From: Anaspis maculata
Lineage: Eukaryota; Arthropoda; Insecta; Coleoptera; Scraptiidae
DNA: 64,000 nt
Assembly: GCA_949128115.1 (NCBI GenBank)
Contig: OX421965.1
Coordinates: 36,141,681-36,205,680, forward strand
Direction: 5' to 3'
In this document: positions 48,113 to 59,900 of the stretch, one piece after another
Layout: each line of letters begins with the position of its first letter
How positions within the stretch are numbered: the first letter of the stretch is position 1
Notes under the pieces: model-generated
The model's database searches: none
What the model was told of the DNA's origin: nothing
Seen by the model: only the letters and a program-made list of their open reading frames with translations
Position numbers and translations under genes: made by a program

Positions 48113-50233
48113 TGGCTGTTTTTTTTTACTATTTTTCCTGTACTATTAGTGGGAAGCAAATGCAAAGCTTTACTGCAGACGATGAAAAGAAAAAATGAAA
48201 CATCATCGTGACAAGTTTTAAACAGTGTCCCTGGAGCTGACAAAGATTGAAAAGAATGACAGAATTGTGAGTAATTCTTTATTTACGTGACGCATTCGTG
48301 AAGTTATTCCGTGCTGTACCTCATTACCCGCCTGACTCGGCACCATGATCGCCACATACCTTCAGCAATGCTGTTTGTTTTATTGATAACAATGAAAACA
48401 TTGATATCTAACCTCACTTCATCATAAAAGCGTATACGCAAAGTGACTTGCGCCGGTCCAGGTCCGCTCGCAGCAAAACGTATGAAAACGTGCGCATCGA
48501 TGCGCATACGTAAAGAAACGATGGCTCAAAAATTGGAATTTACAGAAATCGCAAACTTGCGAACGTTTCTTAAAGTTGCGAAGAGTAGAAAATTGCCCCC
48601 CTGGCCTGCTTTGCAAGTGCATTTAAACGTTCCAATTTCACAGGAACTCTCGCAGGAACTGCTACTACTATTTCTTTTAATTACAATCTCAGTTGCCTCG
48701 TGAGGAGATTCATACAATGCGCTTGTTTGTAAACACAATCCAAATATGTCTATGTTTGAACTGAAGCTAGATTTGGTTCGCTTTCGACCACACAACACAA
48801 GAAATTGTGACTTCAGAATTTCCTCTCCCATCAGTAGTATCCCATCACGATAGATCGAGAATCCGTTGAGGCTTGAGGCCATCCAGTGATTGAAAACCTT
48901 CATAACACTCAATTCGCTTCTGCCATTTTCGAGTTCCACCGCAATAGGTAGGTACTAATTAACCACGTTTCACGTCTGGAGGACATTAAAAACCGCTTAC
49001 TACTGATAAGATTTTTGAACGCGCGGGCAACAATCCGTGCCCTATCCGACATGTTTGTTTACATGCGAAGCGCATCAGCAGCGCCACCATCGGTAATGTT
49101 ACTCACCAATTGACAAGTGTCAATTTGGTGAGAACAGTAATCACCTTGTTCAAGTGGCACAACTTTGGGAACAGCCACAAAAATTGGGTTCATCCATGAT
49201 CTTGAAGATATCCAAAAAGTTGGACTCTTTGCGATTAATGTTTTTTGTGTGGCATCATTTGAATAAAATCATACGTTTTGGGGTTAACATGGCCAGGCAT
49301 ACAGGGAAAATGGTGGCCGGCCACCATTACCCCATAATAGGCGAAAATTCAACTCATAACTTCTTTAAGTGCCAAAACATCGTGAAAGAAGCACTATGCA
49401 AAGGCCTCCTAAAGCCCAGATGGCAGCAATATAGCTCCTATGAGGAGTGGTCGGTCTGTTCGAGAGGTGTCCAGACCTTTCTAAATTCCCAGAAGCAAGA
49501 TACAAACGAGAATGAAAAACAATGAGATGCTGAGTGCTGAGATGTATCATGTGAGGGTGCTGGGCCTACAAAGCTTGTGCTAATGTGGAGAAGAAAATTT
49601 TTGTTTGTGATTATTGTTGTTGAATCAGGCCTTGTTACTGCTTGGTGTAATGGTGGCATATATGGCTGCCATTACCCCTACATGGAGGGGTAATACGGGC
49701 CACCAGCAGTATTTTTGTAATGCGTTGTTTGAAATTTTTGTTAGTTTTTTAATAATTTCAAGAATAAAATATTGAAAAGCTAATTTTCCTTTTTCCGTTT
49801 TAAAAATTTTATGACGATTGGTCAATAACTACAAAATATAGAGTCAAAAACGCTTAGGCGGCCACCAGGACTTCCCCTTTTCAAGAAAAACAGTCGATTT
49901 TCAGGAATTTCCAATTTCTTATTCATTTATTTTTACCATGGTTCCGGAGGTCACATAAGGTCATAAATTTGGATTCTTCATTAGGACTCTCAAGGAAACT
50001 AATATCAAAATGAAAATTTTCTATTATGGGACCTTTTGCAACCTCGAATATTCCTGCTACTGGCCTACAAGCCTATAACTAGCCTAAAGCCCCCGGTCTG
50101 ACATGTAAGACAAAGAAATTTTGACCAACCTCATCAACGCATATCAGACCTACAGGGTTAAAATCATGTACCTTATGACGTAAGTTTTGAGGCACCAGCT
50201 CCCTGTCCATTAGGTGTCGAAAAAATACAATAA

Positions 50234-50380
50234 GGGCCGGTATATCCATCTCTAGATAACTTTATCTGGAAGGTAAGTACCATAGAATTGTTACCTACAA
50301 TAATTGTTTCCACGGTAGGTATTTGCCTTCCTTCCAGTTTAGGGATACCCGGCAGTTATCTGATATGAAAATACCGACCC
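50234..50380. mobile_element. MITE, GGCCGGTATTTCC family, copy 2
   Basis: GGGCCGGTATATCCATCTC and ATATGAAAATACCGACCC are inverted. Flanks are TAA and TAG. Diverged relative of 11614-11755. Confidence 0.7.
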
Positions 50381-50525
50381 TAGTACGTACAGACCTGAGC
50401 AGTTGGGGGCGCACGAAGGACTTGAGAACTCAATCTATTATAACAAATTTGCTTGTGCAGTACTAGTCATAAAAATATCAAGGAGTAACGTCGTTAATTT
50501 CATAACTTAACTTCGAGAACACCTG

Positions 50526-51522
50526 TATACAGGGTGATTTTTTGAAAAGTTTCCACCTCTGATTTCTCGCCGCCAAATTTTTTTAAAGGAAAACGCCGAA
50601 ACAGGTCTATTTTTGTTTCAAGGGGGACATTTAGGGCACATATTACCAAATTTTTATCTTGAACCTCTTCGCCCCTGCCCCATCCTGCTTTAAAATTTCA
50701 AATAGCATGACCTACTTTGTGATACATCAAATTGAAGGCAATAAAATTCTCTTTCCGTTGAACATATTTCAAATTTTTTTAAACCACCCCCTACTTTTGT
50801 GAAAATCCTCTTTTCGGTAATGAAAGGACAATGTTCCCCCCTATAAACTCTCGATTCTTAAGAAATAGACTTTCCAGCAAAAACAGGTCGATTCTTATTT
50901 TAGTGGGGTCATCTAAGACAAGTATGGCCAAACTTTTATCTTCAACCCCTTCGCCCCCACCCTACCCTACTTCAAAGGGGTGGTTAAAAAAAAATAGAAA
51001 TATGTTTGACGGAAAGAGTTTTATTGCCTTCAATTTCATGTATCACAAGATAGGTAATGCTATTCGAAATTTCAAAGTAAGGTAGGGTGAGGGCGAAGGG
51101 ATTGAAGATCAAAATTTGGCCACTCGTGTCTAAGATGACCCCATTGAAATAAGAATCGACCTGTTTTTGCTGGGAAGTCTATTTCTCAGGAATCAAGAGT
51201 TTATAGGGGGGAAATTGTCCTTCCATTGACGAAAAGAGGATTTTCAGAAGGGTTGGGGGGGTGGTTTAAAAAATTTTTAAATATGTTTAACGGAAAGAGA
51301 ATTTTATTGCCTTCAATTTGATGTATTACAAAGTAGGTCATGCTATTTGAAATTTTAAAGCAGGGTAGGGCGGGGGCGAAGGGGTTCAAGATAAAAATTT
51401 GGTGATATGTGCCCTAGATGACCCCTTCGAAACAAAAATTGACCTGTTTCGGCGTTTTCCTGTAAAACATTTTGGCGGCGATAAACAAGGGGTGGAAACT
51501 TTTCAAAAAATCACCCTGTATA
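50526..51522. mobile_element. foldback element, GGTGATTTTTTGA family, copy 2
   Basis: TATACAGGGTGATTTTTTGA at the left, TCAAAAAATCACCCTGTATA at the right, and 450-bp arms carrying 'ggaaaacgccgaaacaggt' and 'cttcgcccctgcccc'. Same family as 35158-35877 but with an extra internal duplication of the 'aacaggtcgattcttatttt' block. Confidence 0.83.
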
Positions 51523-51712
51523 TAAATACTGTTACGAAACTCGTTGGAGATCACGACGCACGAATAAGACACACCTGCATAATTGGCGGAGAAGCCGTCA
51601 GCTTGCAAGCTCATCGAGAGCTTACCGACTTCATCAAAAGCCATAAATATCAGCGAAGGACTCCAGGGTTAGGTACTTTTTCCGCCATCAATAATTAATT
51701 GTGGGATGCCTT
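51523..51712. other. short spacer
   Basis: Begins TGTTACGAAACTC, resembling the 5' tip of the solo LTR family, but no LTR end or duplication is found. Confidence 0.3.
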
Positions 51713-52384
51713 GTGCAGGGTGGTTCACAAGTGTCGGACCAAAACCATAATACGGTATCGTTTATGAAATCGAATCTTTTACTAGGCTCACAAAAATATC
51801 GAAAAAAATTCTTCGACTTCATTTTTGAAATTATGAATCGTCAAAAGATATGGTTCTCCGAGCTCTTCCAGTTTCGTTATTCCAAAAGAATTTATTGAAT
51901 TGTTGGTGGTAGAATTACGAGAAAGAAATATCAACCACTGGATGTGTAATTTCTGTTTTCTATGCAAGGTGAGTCAGAAACCTCAAAAATTACTTTTCTA
52001 CAAAAATGCCTCGAACCCTTCGATTGGTCCTTCAGCCAATATGGAGCAGCAGTTCACAGAGTTTTGTAGTAAGGAACTATTTTTGATGACTTTCTCAAGG
52101 AAAATGGATCATTTGATTTCATGACTAACTCTGATGTATAGTAAATGGGAATCTAGTACACACCCAGCAGTTGATATTTTCCATTTATAAATCTGCCATT
52201 AACAGTCTGCCAAAATCTTTTGGAGTAACGAACTTAGAAGGGCTCGAAGGACTACTTTGACCCTTCATAACTTCTAAAATAAAAGTCTAAGAATGTTTGT
52301 AATATTTTTGGCGGACTTCATGAAAGATTCTATGATATATCGGCGTATTATGGTTTTGGTCCGACACTTTTGAATCAGCTTGTA
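51713..52384. mobile_element. foldback element, GTGTCGGACC arms
   Basis: 'caagtgtcggaccaaaaccataatacg' near the left end pairs with 'cgtattatggttttggtccgacactttt' near the right. Further pairs include 'tattccaaaagaattt' / 'actccaaaagattttgg' regions and 'ccaccaactgg'-type blocks. The left tip is TGCAGGGTGG. Confidence 0.72.
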
Positions 52385-52702
52385 CCTACATATACAGGAA
52401 AAATTAATAAAAGTTTGAAATAGTTTGGAGTTGGCTATAAGCCGCATAGCTGAAGTAATCTGCTTGTTGACCTGAGTAAATAAATAACTTCCACGCTCTT
52501 ATTGGAAAGTTGAAGGCAATTTTCCGTTTATTTGCTAGCGAAACTCGGGACTTTTGGAGGTATTCCAAAGAATATTTGCTGTGTATACCGAGGTGTATAC
52601 CTATTACATTTACCTATCTGTTATCGTCTGGGAGCCCACTGCAAAAATCTGGGTCGATCGCTTTTATGGAAAATTTCTGTTTCAATCGATAGCGGGCAAT
52701 AA

Positions 52703-53108
52703 AATGGACCTTGCAATACCCCGGCATCAGCCACCTTCCATCCCCTGCTTCAAGGGTGGCTGCCGGTGTCAAAGATGGTGTCAAAGAATATGTCACGTAG
52801 CTTATCAGATGATGCAAAAACGCACTTTGAATTCGACGTTTGTAGCTCAGTGGTAACGTGTTTGAATCCCCCTAGGTTTGACTGCTGCTTGCTGCTTGAG
52901 AGGTCCGGGTTTCGAATCCCGCCAAACTGCTAGTTTTTTTTTGTGAAATCGATACTTACGTTCTCAACAAACCATCCAAAATTGAATTTTGCTCAATTCA
53001 GATAATATCTTAATGTTTTACAAGCGAAAAAAAAAAAAAAAAAGTGATGCGTCATTTGTTCATAAAGTGATGGGAGGGGATGGAAGGTGGCTGCCGGGTA
53101 TAGGGTGA
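52703..53108. mobile_element. MITE interrupted by a tRNA-like SINE
   Basis: CAGCCACCTTCCATCCCC (52728) and GGGGATGGAAGGTGGCTG (53074) are inverted, with CCCGG...CCGGGTATAGGGTG tips. The interior is mostly the SINE at 52838-53043. Confidence 0.65.
52838..53043 (+). mobile_element. tRNA-derived SINE or tRNA pseudogene with poly(A)
   Basis: GTTTGTAGCTCAGTGGTAAC contains an A-box and CGGGTTTCGAATCCCG a B-box. A ~30-nt insert separates them and GTTTG/CAAAC would close the acceptor imperfectly. A ~110-bp body and a run of about 19 A follow. No clear target duplication is visible. It cannot fold as a standard tRNA. Confidence 0.7.
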
Positions 53109-53989
53109 TTGCATGAAATTCGTTCGTCTGATCACCGGCAGGCAGCGCAAGGATCGAGCTATGTTTTGATTTTTTGTAGCTTTTTCTCGGTAACTAAATC
53201 GCTAATATGTATAATCTCACCTCTGTTTTGGCTCGACACCTATTGCATTTTAGGACGATCAGTCAACAAAAAAAAACAAACAAATAGGTAGGTACCTACG
53301 CCTCAAAGTTTCGTCTATATGGATGAGTTATGACGAAGCTTCGCTTATGGCGAGCTCTCGTACGGCTCCTCCGCCAATTGTAGGTATAGGTCACGGGAAC
53401 AAAAATGGCGCGCTAAAGATGGGTACCTATATGGTATGATGTTATTTTCACTAGTACGTACTTGTTGATACAATTTTCTTCACTTGTAAAGTTGTAATAA
53501 ATATATAGATAATTTATTGAACAATTATCGCTTTATCATAAAAATTAATGTGCTAAACTCAAGATTTAACTGAGTAATGTCAAAAACAAGCGAATCTCTA
53601 CAGCGGTACTCTGGCACCCCCTCAGGCGCAAACGCGGGCAAGAAGCTGGCAAGAGGCGCTTCGTTCTCGGCTTCGTTGTGCCGGCGTGCCTGCAACGTTG
53701 CCATAGCGGGTGCCAGGGTGACGGTTATGTTCCCGCGACCTATGGGTTTGTGTCTTACCCCCGAGTCGAAGTATCCAAAGTTGAATTGCAAAAATGTTCC
53801 ATATCTTATTCCAGATGGTTTAACTAACATACGGAGTTCATTTTTCCGCTAAGCGAATTTTATCTACTTTAGCTCGCCCCCTATACTCCCATCCCACCGC
53901 GTCACCGCGATATCAACTCGTGAACCCGCTGCGTGCGCCGGTGGCATGGCGAAATTTTGCTTGGGGTTTGGACATAGTTGGCTATTCTG
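53109..53989. other. gene-free stretch
   Basis: GGTAGGTACCTAC-rich and AT-rich sequence. A CG-richer open segment at 53577-53830 lacks start context, splice support or a recognisable domain. Confidence 0.4.
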
Positions 53990-54115
53990 GAGCGCGATTC
54001 TGTACTCGCCTACCGACACTTGTCGGTGTCGGTAGCTAGGCAGGAGCAAATTTGATTGGTTCTCACCCTAGCTACCGATCCGATAGTTGTCGGTGGGCGA
54101 GTACAGAATAGCGGC
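53990..54115. mobile_element. 126-bp MITE, ATTCTGTACTCGCC ends
   Basis: GCGATTCTGTACTCGCCTAC and GGGCGAGTACAGAATAGCGG are inverted, as are internal TACCGACAC and GTCGGTAGCTAG blocks. Confidence 0.8.
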
Positions 54116-54340
54116 CCTGGTAGTAGGTTGTTTAACTTATAGTAGATTACACTGCACATGTTTAGTTCATTTTCTGTTGATTCTTTACGAAAGTTGCGCG
54201 GTTGTACGTGGTTGTGGGAATCAATTTTTGAGGTTAATTTACAGTTTGATCTGATGAGTGTCATACATTTTATCCTGCATGCCATAACCATAATTATTAT
54301 TCATTTCAGTTGTTACAGTTTTTACTATAAAAAAAATATA

Positions 54341-54508
54341 GGTGCGTTCAGTCAGCTTGTTTAGCCGCAAGTTTTAATGTCAGCCGTGAGCGCTGCATCG
54401 CTTACCTATTGGCTGTTCTGAGGAGGCTGGTTCATAAGAGCCAGTGGGCGTCGCTGCGCTTGCGACTAAAATTAAAACTTGCTGCTAAATAAGCTGACTG
54501 AACACACC
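54341..54508. mobile_element. GGTGCGTTCAGTCAGC MITE, copy 2
   Basis: A 168-bp palindrome with the same ends and the same central 'attggctgttctgaggagg' as copy 1 (28941), in the opposite orientation relative to that core. Confidence 0.88.
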
Positions 54509-54535
54509 TTATGGTTTTCAAGTGTTGCATAATGC

Positions 54536-54690
54536 TGGCCTTACATTGAGCAGCAAATGCTGCAGCTTTCTTTGCAGCAGAGTTCTGATTGGAACTGGCG
54601 CCTGTTGTTGCTGTCAGTGACCAACATTTGACCAATGAGAGCTCGGCAGCAAAAAAAAGCTGCAGCATTTGATGCTCAATGTAAGGCCAC
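54536..54690. mobile_element. 155-bp MITE with exact 8-bp duplication
   Basis: TGGCCTTACATTGAGCAGCA and TGATGCTCAATGTAAGGCCA are inverted, with GCTGCAGC motifs inside. CATAATGC is duplicated at 54528-54535 and 54691-54698. An 8-bp duplication fits hAT-type mobilisation. Confidence 0.88.
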
Positions 54691-55083
54691 CATAATGCAC
54701 TGCAGCAGCGCAATGGCCGCGTTCGTAAGTCACAACAGTTGTGGAACACTTCCACGCGATTCGTCGAAATTTTAATTTTGACCATGAAAATGCCCGACTG
54801 TCATTCTAAAATGGCGGTTACAATCATCTCGCCCCCCTCATCCATAGCGCTGAGTTATTTGACGGGGCCCCTGATTCTTCTTTTTTGTATAGAAAAATTA
54901 CTGCAAAAAATTGGAGACTGGAAAAAAAGTCAACATCCTAGGACATGTCATTGTGAACAAAAACATCGATTTTCAACTGTTGAAGTTTTACGGGTTAAAG
55001 TTAACTAACATCCATTATAAACGAAGCTTTATCGTTATTTTATTTTTATTCTTATTTTTTGCGAACATAACTCCACCTTTAGT
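54691..55083. other. gene-free spacer
   Basis: Nothing recognisable. Confidence 0.4.
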
Positions 55084-56562
55084 CATACAGGGTGGCCCAA
55101 CAAAAACATAACAGAGAGATTTTTGGGCATTTCAACTCTTTTTTTTTAAGAATCTTGGACAGGTCGATTTTTATATCGAGGGGACATCTGTAGCATACAT
55201 TGACGAATCTCCTTAAGCCCCCTCAACGCCACCCACCCCACCTTCGAAATTTCAAATGACACCACCCATCTTGCGATACATCAATTCAAAGAGAATTTAA
55301 TTCTCTTCCTGAACAGAATATTTTGAAAAACCAACCCCCCCCCCTTCTTCCTGAAATCCCCTGACTGTACCATTTTATATTCTCGACCCTTCAATTTTTT
55401 TCACTTTAGTCACGTCATCCCAGATAGCATCGAAAAAGAAAATTTTCGGTGGGAAAAGTGCTACCCAAATCCATACCTTTGGTCTTTCCCATTCCAACTT
55501 CAAAATTCAAGAAGATACTACCTACTTACCTACTTTGTGATATATCAAAATCAAGGGAATTGAATTCTATTTCCGAAAACGGTGTTTTGAAAATTCTCAA
55601 CTCCCTCCCCAATTAATTGAACATTTGAAGTACCTATCTCAGGAAGAGAAAGGGAGTTTTTAAAAATTTTCAAAATATTTCGTCCAGGAAGAAGATTAAA
55701 TACTGTTAAGAAGCTCGCGACCATCCCGGCTCTTTCTAGAGAAATCTAGATTTATGCGTTGCATTCGGGAAGCATCGAGAGACTTCAGCGGTAGGTCACG
55801 ACACGTCGAGACTTCTGGCGGAGGTGCCGTAGAAGGTACGCGTATATTCTCGATGCAGATACCAGAAAAATCCTCGCGTGCGGGAAACACCATCAGGAAG
55901 CATCCAGAACCTTCGATGCCACTATAAGAGAGGAACTCGACCTGGCATCGGGAGAGTTCGAATCGAGCGATCGTGGCGTTAACATCTCAGCGACATTGTG
56001 AATTTCTAAGCGATTATTGATTCTGTGCGTTATTTAGTTGTTCGGTAGTAACTAATAAAGTGCAGTCTGTTTACAAGTAAATCAGCGCGTTTAATTTTGA
56101 GATAGGCGAACCCGAATACCGTAACAATACCCTTAAATGTGATGAACCACAGTAGGTAGTATCATTTTTGATTTAGAAGTTGTGGTGGGGGGGAAGCGAA
56201 GGGGTGAAATGGAGTGGCACGTTTTCCACAGAAAATTCTCTATCTTGATTCTAGTTTAAGGAAGAATTAAAGTTGGGATTAAAGAATTTATAAATATTTT
56301 TCCAGAAAGAGAATTCAATTCTTTTTGATTTGATGTATCGCAAAATGAGTGGTGTTGGTGTCATTTGAAATTTCGAAGTTGGGGTGGGTAAATTATTGGC
56401 GAAAGGGATGAAGATAGAAATTCTTCAAAATATGTTTAGATGTCCCATTAGTCCCATATGTCCCCCTCGATATAAAAATCGACCTGTTTTTGCTCGAAGA
56501 AATCTGCACTAGGAATCAAAAGTTATTAGGGGTGGATGGTTTTCAAATGATCACCCGGTATC
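55084..56562. mobile_element. foldback element interrupted by a solo LTR
   Basis: The left arm has CATACAGGGTGGCCCAACA, 'ggacaggtcgatttttatatcgagg' and 'cgaaatttcaaatgacacca'. The right arm has the complement ('tggtgtcatttgaaatttcg', 'cctcgatataaaaatcgacctg'). The right tip reads TGATCACCCGGTAT rather than CACCCTGTAT. A solo LTR sits at 55704-56126. Confidence 0.72.
55704..56126 (+). mobile_element. solo LTR, second family
   Basis: 423 bp from TGTTAAGAAGC to ACCGTAACA, with ATAC duplicated at 55700-55703 and 56127-56130. It contains a TATA-like actataagag (55921) and AATAAA (56054-56059). Its ends resemble those of the 37165 LTR but the body differs. Confidence 0.85.
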
Positions 56563-56579
56563 ATTATACCGGGTGATCA
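56548..56579. repeat. perfect hairpin TGATCACCCGGTAT / ATACCGGGTGATCA
   Basis: 14-bp perfect arms and a 4-base loop (catt), formed where one element's right end meets another left-type end. It lies ~260 bp upstream of the FIG4 start codon. Confidence 0.85.
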
Positions 56580-56840
56580 AATGGAGGCCACCTTTCTTTG
56601 GCCGCAAAATCGTTTAGCGCGCAATTTCGAATAGTGTAAATGCCAGTTCATACGCATTCGCAATTCGCGGTTCGCCGCTACATAAACCAGGCTTAACCAT
56701 TAGCTGTCACTTGTCGTTCTGAACTGACATCTGATCTGACAGCTGTCATTGCTTACTTGTCAAAGCCAGCTGATTTTGATGTTGTTCTTGAATTGTGCCA
56801 CAGACTATTGCGTATTTTGAATGGTATTTTAAGGGAAAAC
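56580..56840 (+). promoter_or_regulatory. FIG4 upstream region / 5' UTR
   Basis: A unique-looking segment between the last repeat and the FIG4 ATG. It contains CACTTG and GACAGCTGTC (E-box-like) near 56710-56750 and a CG-richer patch at 56620-56690. A 3-codon upstream ORF (ATG GTA TTT TAA, 56821-56832) lies just before the start. The transcription start cannot be fixed by eye. Confidence 0.45.
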
Positions 56841-56915
56841 ATGGAAAAGAACGGTGCTGTATTTCACCCTATAATCAGTTCAATTCAAAAAATAGCCCTT
56901 TACGAAACCAAATCT
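56841..56915 (+). CDS. FIG4: FIG4 coding exon 1
   Basis: Encodes 25 residues ending ALYETKS. Donor TCT/gtaagc, phase 0. The intron is only 71 bp, with acceptor gtgtttttcag/AAA. The alternative of reading through from the upstream CTG/ATG frame (56795) is rejected because this exon restores the expected [12 protein letters not shown] start. Confidence 0.93.
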
Positions 56916-59900
56916 GTAAGCTACAAAATTGTGTAACTGATTTATCCCTAATTTATCCAGACTTACCTTGTAAATGTGTTTTTCAGAAATATTACTTGGT
57001 AGGGTCAAACAACACCCAGACACGCTTTCGAGTCTTGAAAATCGACCGCAGAGAAGCCAGAGATCTCATAATTTACGATGACAAAGTGGAATACACCGCC
57101 GAGGAAATCCACGATTTGGTCAACATGATCGACTCGGGAAACCGCCGGGGATCTGTCAACAGTGGTTTTGCCAAAGTGATATCTGCCTTTGGAATTGTCG
57201 GTTAGCATCCGTGATATTGTTCAGTTTTAAACAGAGACATTGCAATCCATACCTTTTCTTTCAGGATTCATCAAGTTTCTGGAAGGATACTACATAGTTC
57301 TGATAACAAAAAGGCGGAAAGTGGCCGTGGTCGGGTACCACACGATTTACAAAATCGAAGACACGCACATGATTTACATTCCGCACGAATCCATCCGGCT
57401 GATACACCCTGAGGAACCGAGATATGTGAAAATGTTCCAGAACATAGATCTGGCCAGCAATTTCTACTTCAGTTACAGCTACGACCTGACGCATTCTCTG
57501 CAGCACAACTTGACGGATCCTAAGCAGTTTGTTCCTATTACTCAAGAGGAAAACGAGCATTTCGAGCTGCCAGAGGATGACCCTTTGTCGGCCTCGATTA
57601 TCTCTAGTTCTGGAAGTGATGAGAAGAAGGATTACGGTGTGAGAACTAAGCCAAACAGGAAGTTTGTTTGGAACACGCATTTGCTCAATTTGGCTGAAAG
57701 TGAGCTGCATCCTGATTGGCTGCTGTACATCACTCATGGTTTTATTGGGCAGTCAAATATCAACATTTTTGGGCGGTCCGTCTATGTGACTTTGATAGCA
57801 AGGAGGTCTTGTAGGTTAGTATCATGATAGCAACAAATTTTTTCCATCTGGAGTTGACTTACATGTCAAGCCTCTTGCTCCAAATGGCAATAATTATTTT
57901 TTGTCCATAGCCAACTCTGAATGGAAATTTGTTGACTGCACTGTAGGAATTCTTGACTGTATTAGACCATTTACTATGACATAGTCCAAATACTTACCTA
58001 CTAAGGTTTTGTACAACCATTGAGGTTTTTGCTAAAGCAACAAAACCATCAGTAGGGATGATTCGATGCTAGTAAAAATACAAAACTAAAAGGTATACAG
58101 GGTGAATCAGTTTTAACTGATCAAACTTTGGGATGAGACTCTCCTCATCCTTCTGATTCAGAAAAGTATAACATACATGCCTCTCACTTCTTTCTTCAAA
58201 AAGATACAGGGAACAGGTGTCAAAGTTCACTTTTTTCGATATTTAAAAATTTGTAACTTGTGATCTATCAAAAGCTGTACATCGCCTGGTGACGTCACTA
58301 CCATAGTTCTCATGTTTTTAACGCCCAAAAGCTAATTGAAAGTACGATCTTCATTTTTAAAGAACAAACAAATAACTTTTTCAACAGATTTTTTTTCTTG
58401 GACATGTCTATTGGGAGAGGGGTGGACATAGCGTGTAGTACACCGCTCCATTCGGGTGATAACTCGACTGCAGCAACGCTCAGCACGGTCAAAAGTTGGA
58501 TGGGTGACCACAGGTGGGTAGTGCCAGTAGGTGAGCCACTGACAGGTCTCATTTGATTATAAGTCGGCTAAAACTCCTGATTAGGGGGTCATGGGCAAAC
58601 TCCCCGAGTACCATCACGCCTACAGCCTGCAGTACGGGCAATGTGTAGAGGAAAGCCGACGGCGCAGTCAGGGAGACGAACGAAGTCGGAAATGTACCAT
58701 CGCAAGGCGTGGATGTGTCGGACATCTACACCTGCGTCGGAGTTACAGAAAAGTTCAGGTCAACCGTGCGGTTGTCGGTCCTAGTGCTTGGATGGACCTA
58801 TCATCAAACATCCAGGCACCGCATTGTGGCTCGGTGAGTCTGGCTGGTCTGGAAAGGGGTACAATGGGTCCAATCGCGAGGCCTACGTGCCAGGTGGAAT
58901 AATCCACTCCTAATAAATCCAGGTCCAGATGTCCATCGGGGAAACAACGTTTTTTTAATGATATTATGAATAGCCAAAAATTAAAATTACGTAAGGACTA
59001 AATAATTAGCCAAATTCACACCACCTGTCTGAGCTAAAGTTTATAAAACCTTTTTTTCTCACCGAGACAATAGGTATGAGACACAATTCATTGAAATAGA
59101 ATAGTCATGCAAAACATGACCACTTGATTTATTACTCAGTGTGATTGTTGCATGCCAAAAAGGCCTCGTGCCTTTTCGGTGCGACTTAAGGTGCGTTCAG
59201 TCAGCTTATTTAGTCGCTGTTTTAGTTTTAGTCGTTGTCATAACAGAGAAGAGCGTTCATACAGCAAGATTTAGTCGTAAGAATTGACCAATAGGAGCTC
59301 GAATGATACTGCGCGAACCTTCATCTTCATACGGTCCGTGTTCATAATGGGTAGTAATAATATAAAAACTCGTAAAAAATAAGCATAAATAAGTATTTAC
59401 TTACATTTATGAGGAGTACGTACAACTCCTCTAAAATCGAAGCAAATGCTTATGCTATTTTTTTATTGATACATACAGGGTGGTCCATTCTAGCGTAATT
59501 ATCCCATAGCGGTCTTACCGTTCAAGATAGAGAAAAAGATGTAAGAAAGAAGTTATATGGTTTGATGAGACCTATAACCTAAAATTATTTTCAGCTATAC
59601 AGGGTGTCCCATTTTGACGGGATCAACAAAACGTCAATTTTTTTAAATGGGACACCCTATATTTTTTTGCATTTTTGGATTCAACTTTTTCAACTGTCTT
59701 ATGCCTGTATTTTTGTTTTCCAATTGTGTGGCAGTGCTACCAACTGAAAATTAAAAACTGAAAAAAATCGCATTTCCACAGTTATCTTGAAAAAATCGTA
59801 GCGGCCTTGTTTTTCAAAACTAAGAGATGAAACTTGACATGGTGATAGTCAAGTCAAAGACCAATATCCCAATGTCAAAAAATTGCGATTTCTTGATACA

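Larger units (their letters stand above)
44653..50213. repeat. 5.6-kb inverted-repeat region with nested elements
   Basis: GAAAGCTGGTGCCTGAAAAC then 'ttacgtcataaggtacatgattttaaccctgtaggtc' at the left is complemented at the right end (about 50140-50213), including 'cagaccgggcggggctttag' versus 'ctaaagcccccggtctg'. Inside is a second pair, AGGGGAAGTC with GGTGGCC (45351) and GGCCACC with GACTTCCCCT (49877). GGTAATGG/CCATTACCCC boxes recur at 45370, 49310 and 49645. An AATAAA lies at 49763. The small ORFs at 45.5-46.2 and 49.15-49.5 kb may be relics of a DNA transposon, but no catalytic motif is recognisable. Confidence 0.6.

Noticed and set aside
49154..49525. 123-codon open frame
   Set aside because: It passes through the GGTGGCCGGCCACCATTACCCC palindrome of a repeat, so it is at best a transposon relic; no family recognised.
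51531..51700. TGTTACGAAACTC resembling an LTR start
   Set aside because: No LTR end, TATA box, poly(A) signal or duplication follows before the next foldback element.
58591..58902. 103-codon open frame in FIG4 intron 3
   Set aside because: It lies within the 5S-derived repeat, and its antisense relative at the window end is not in a coding context.
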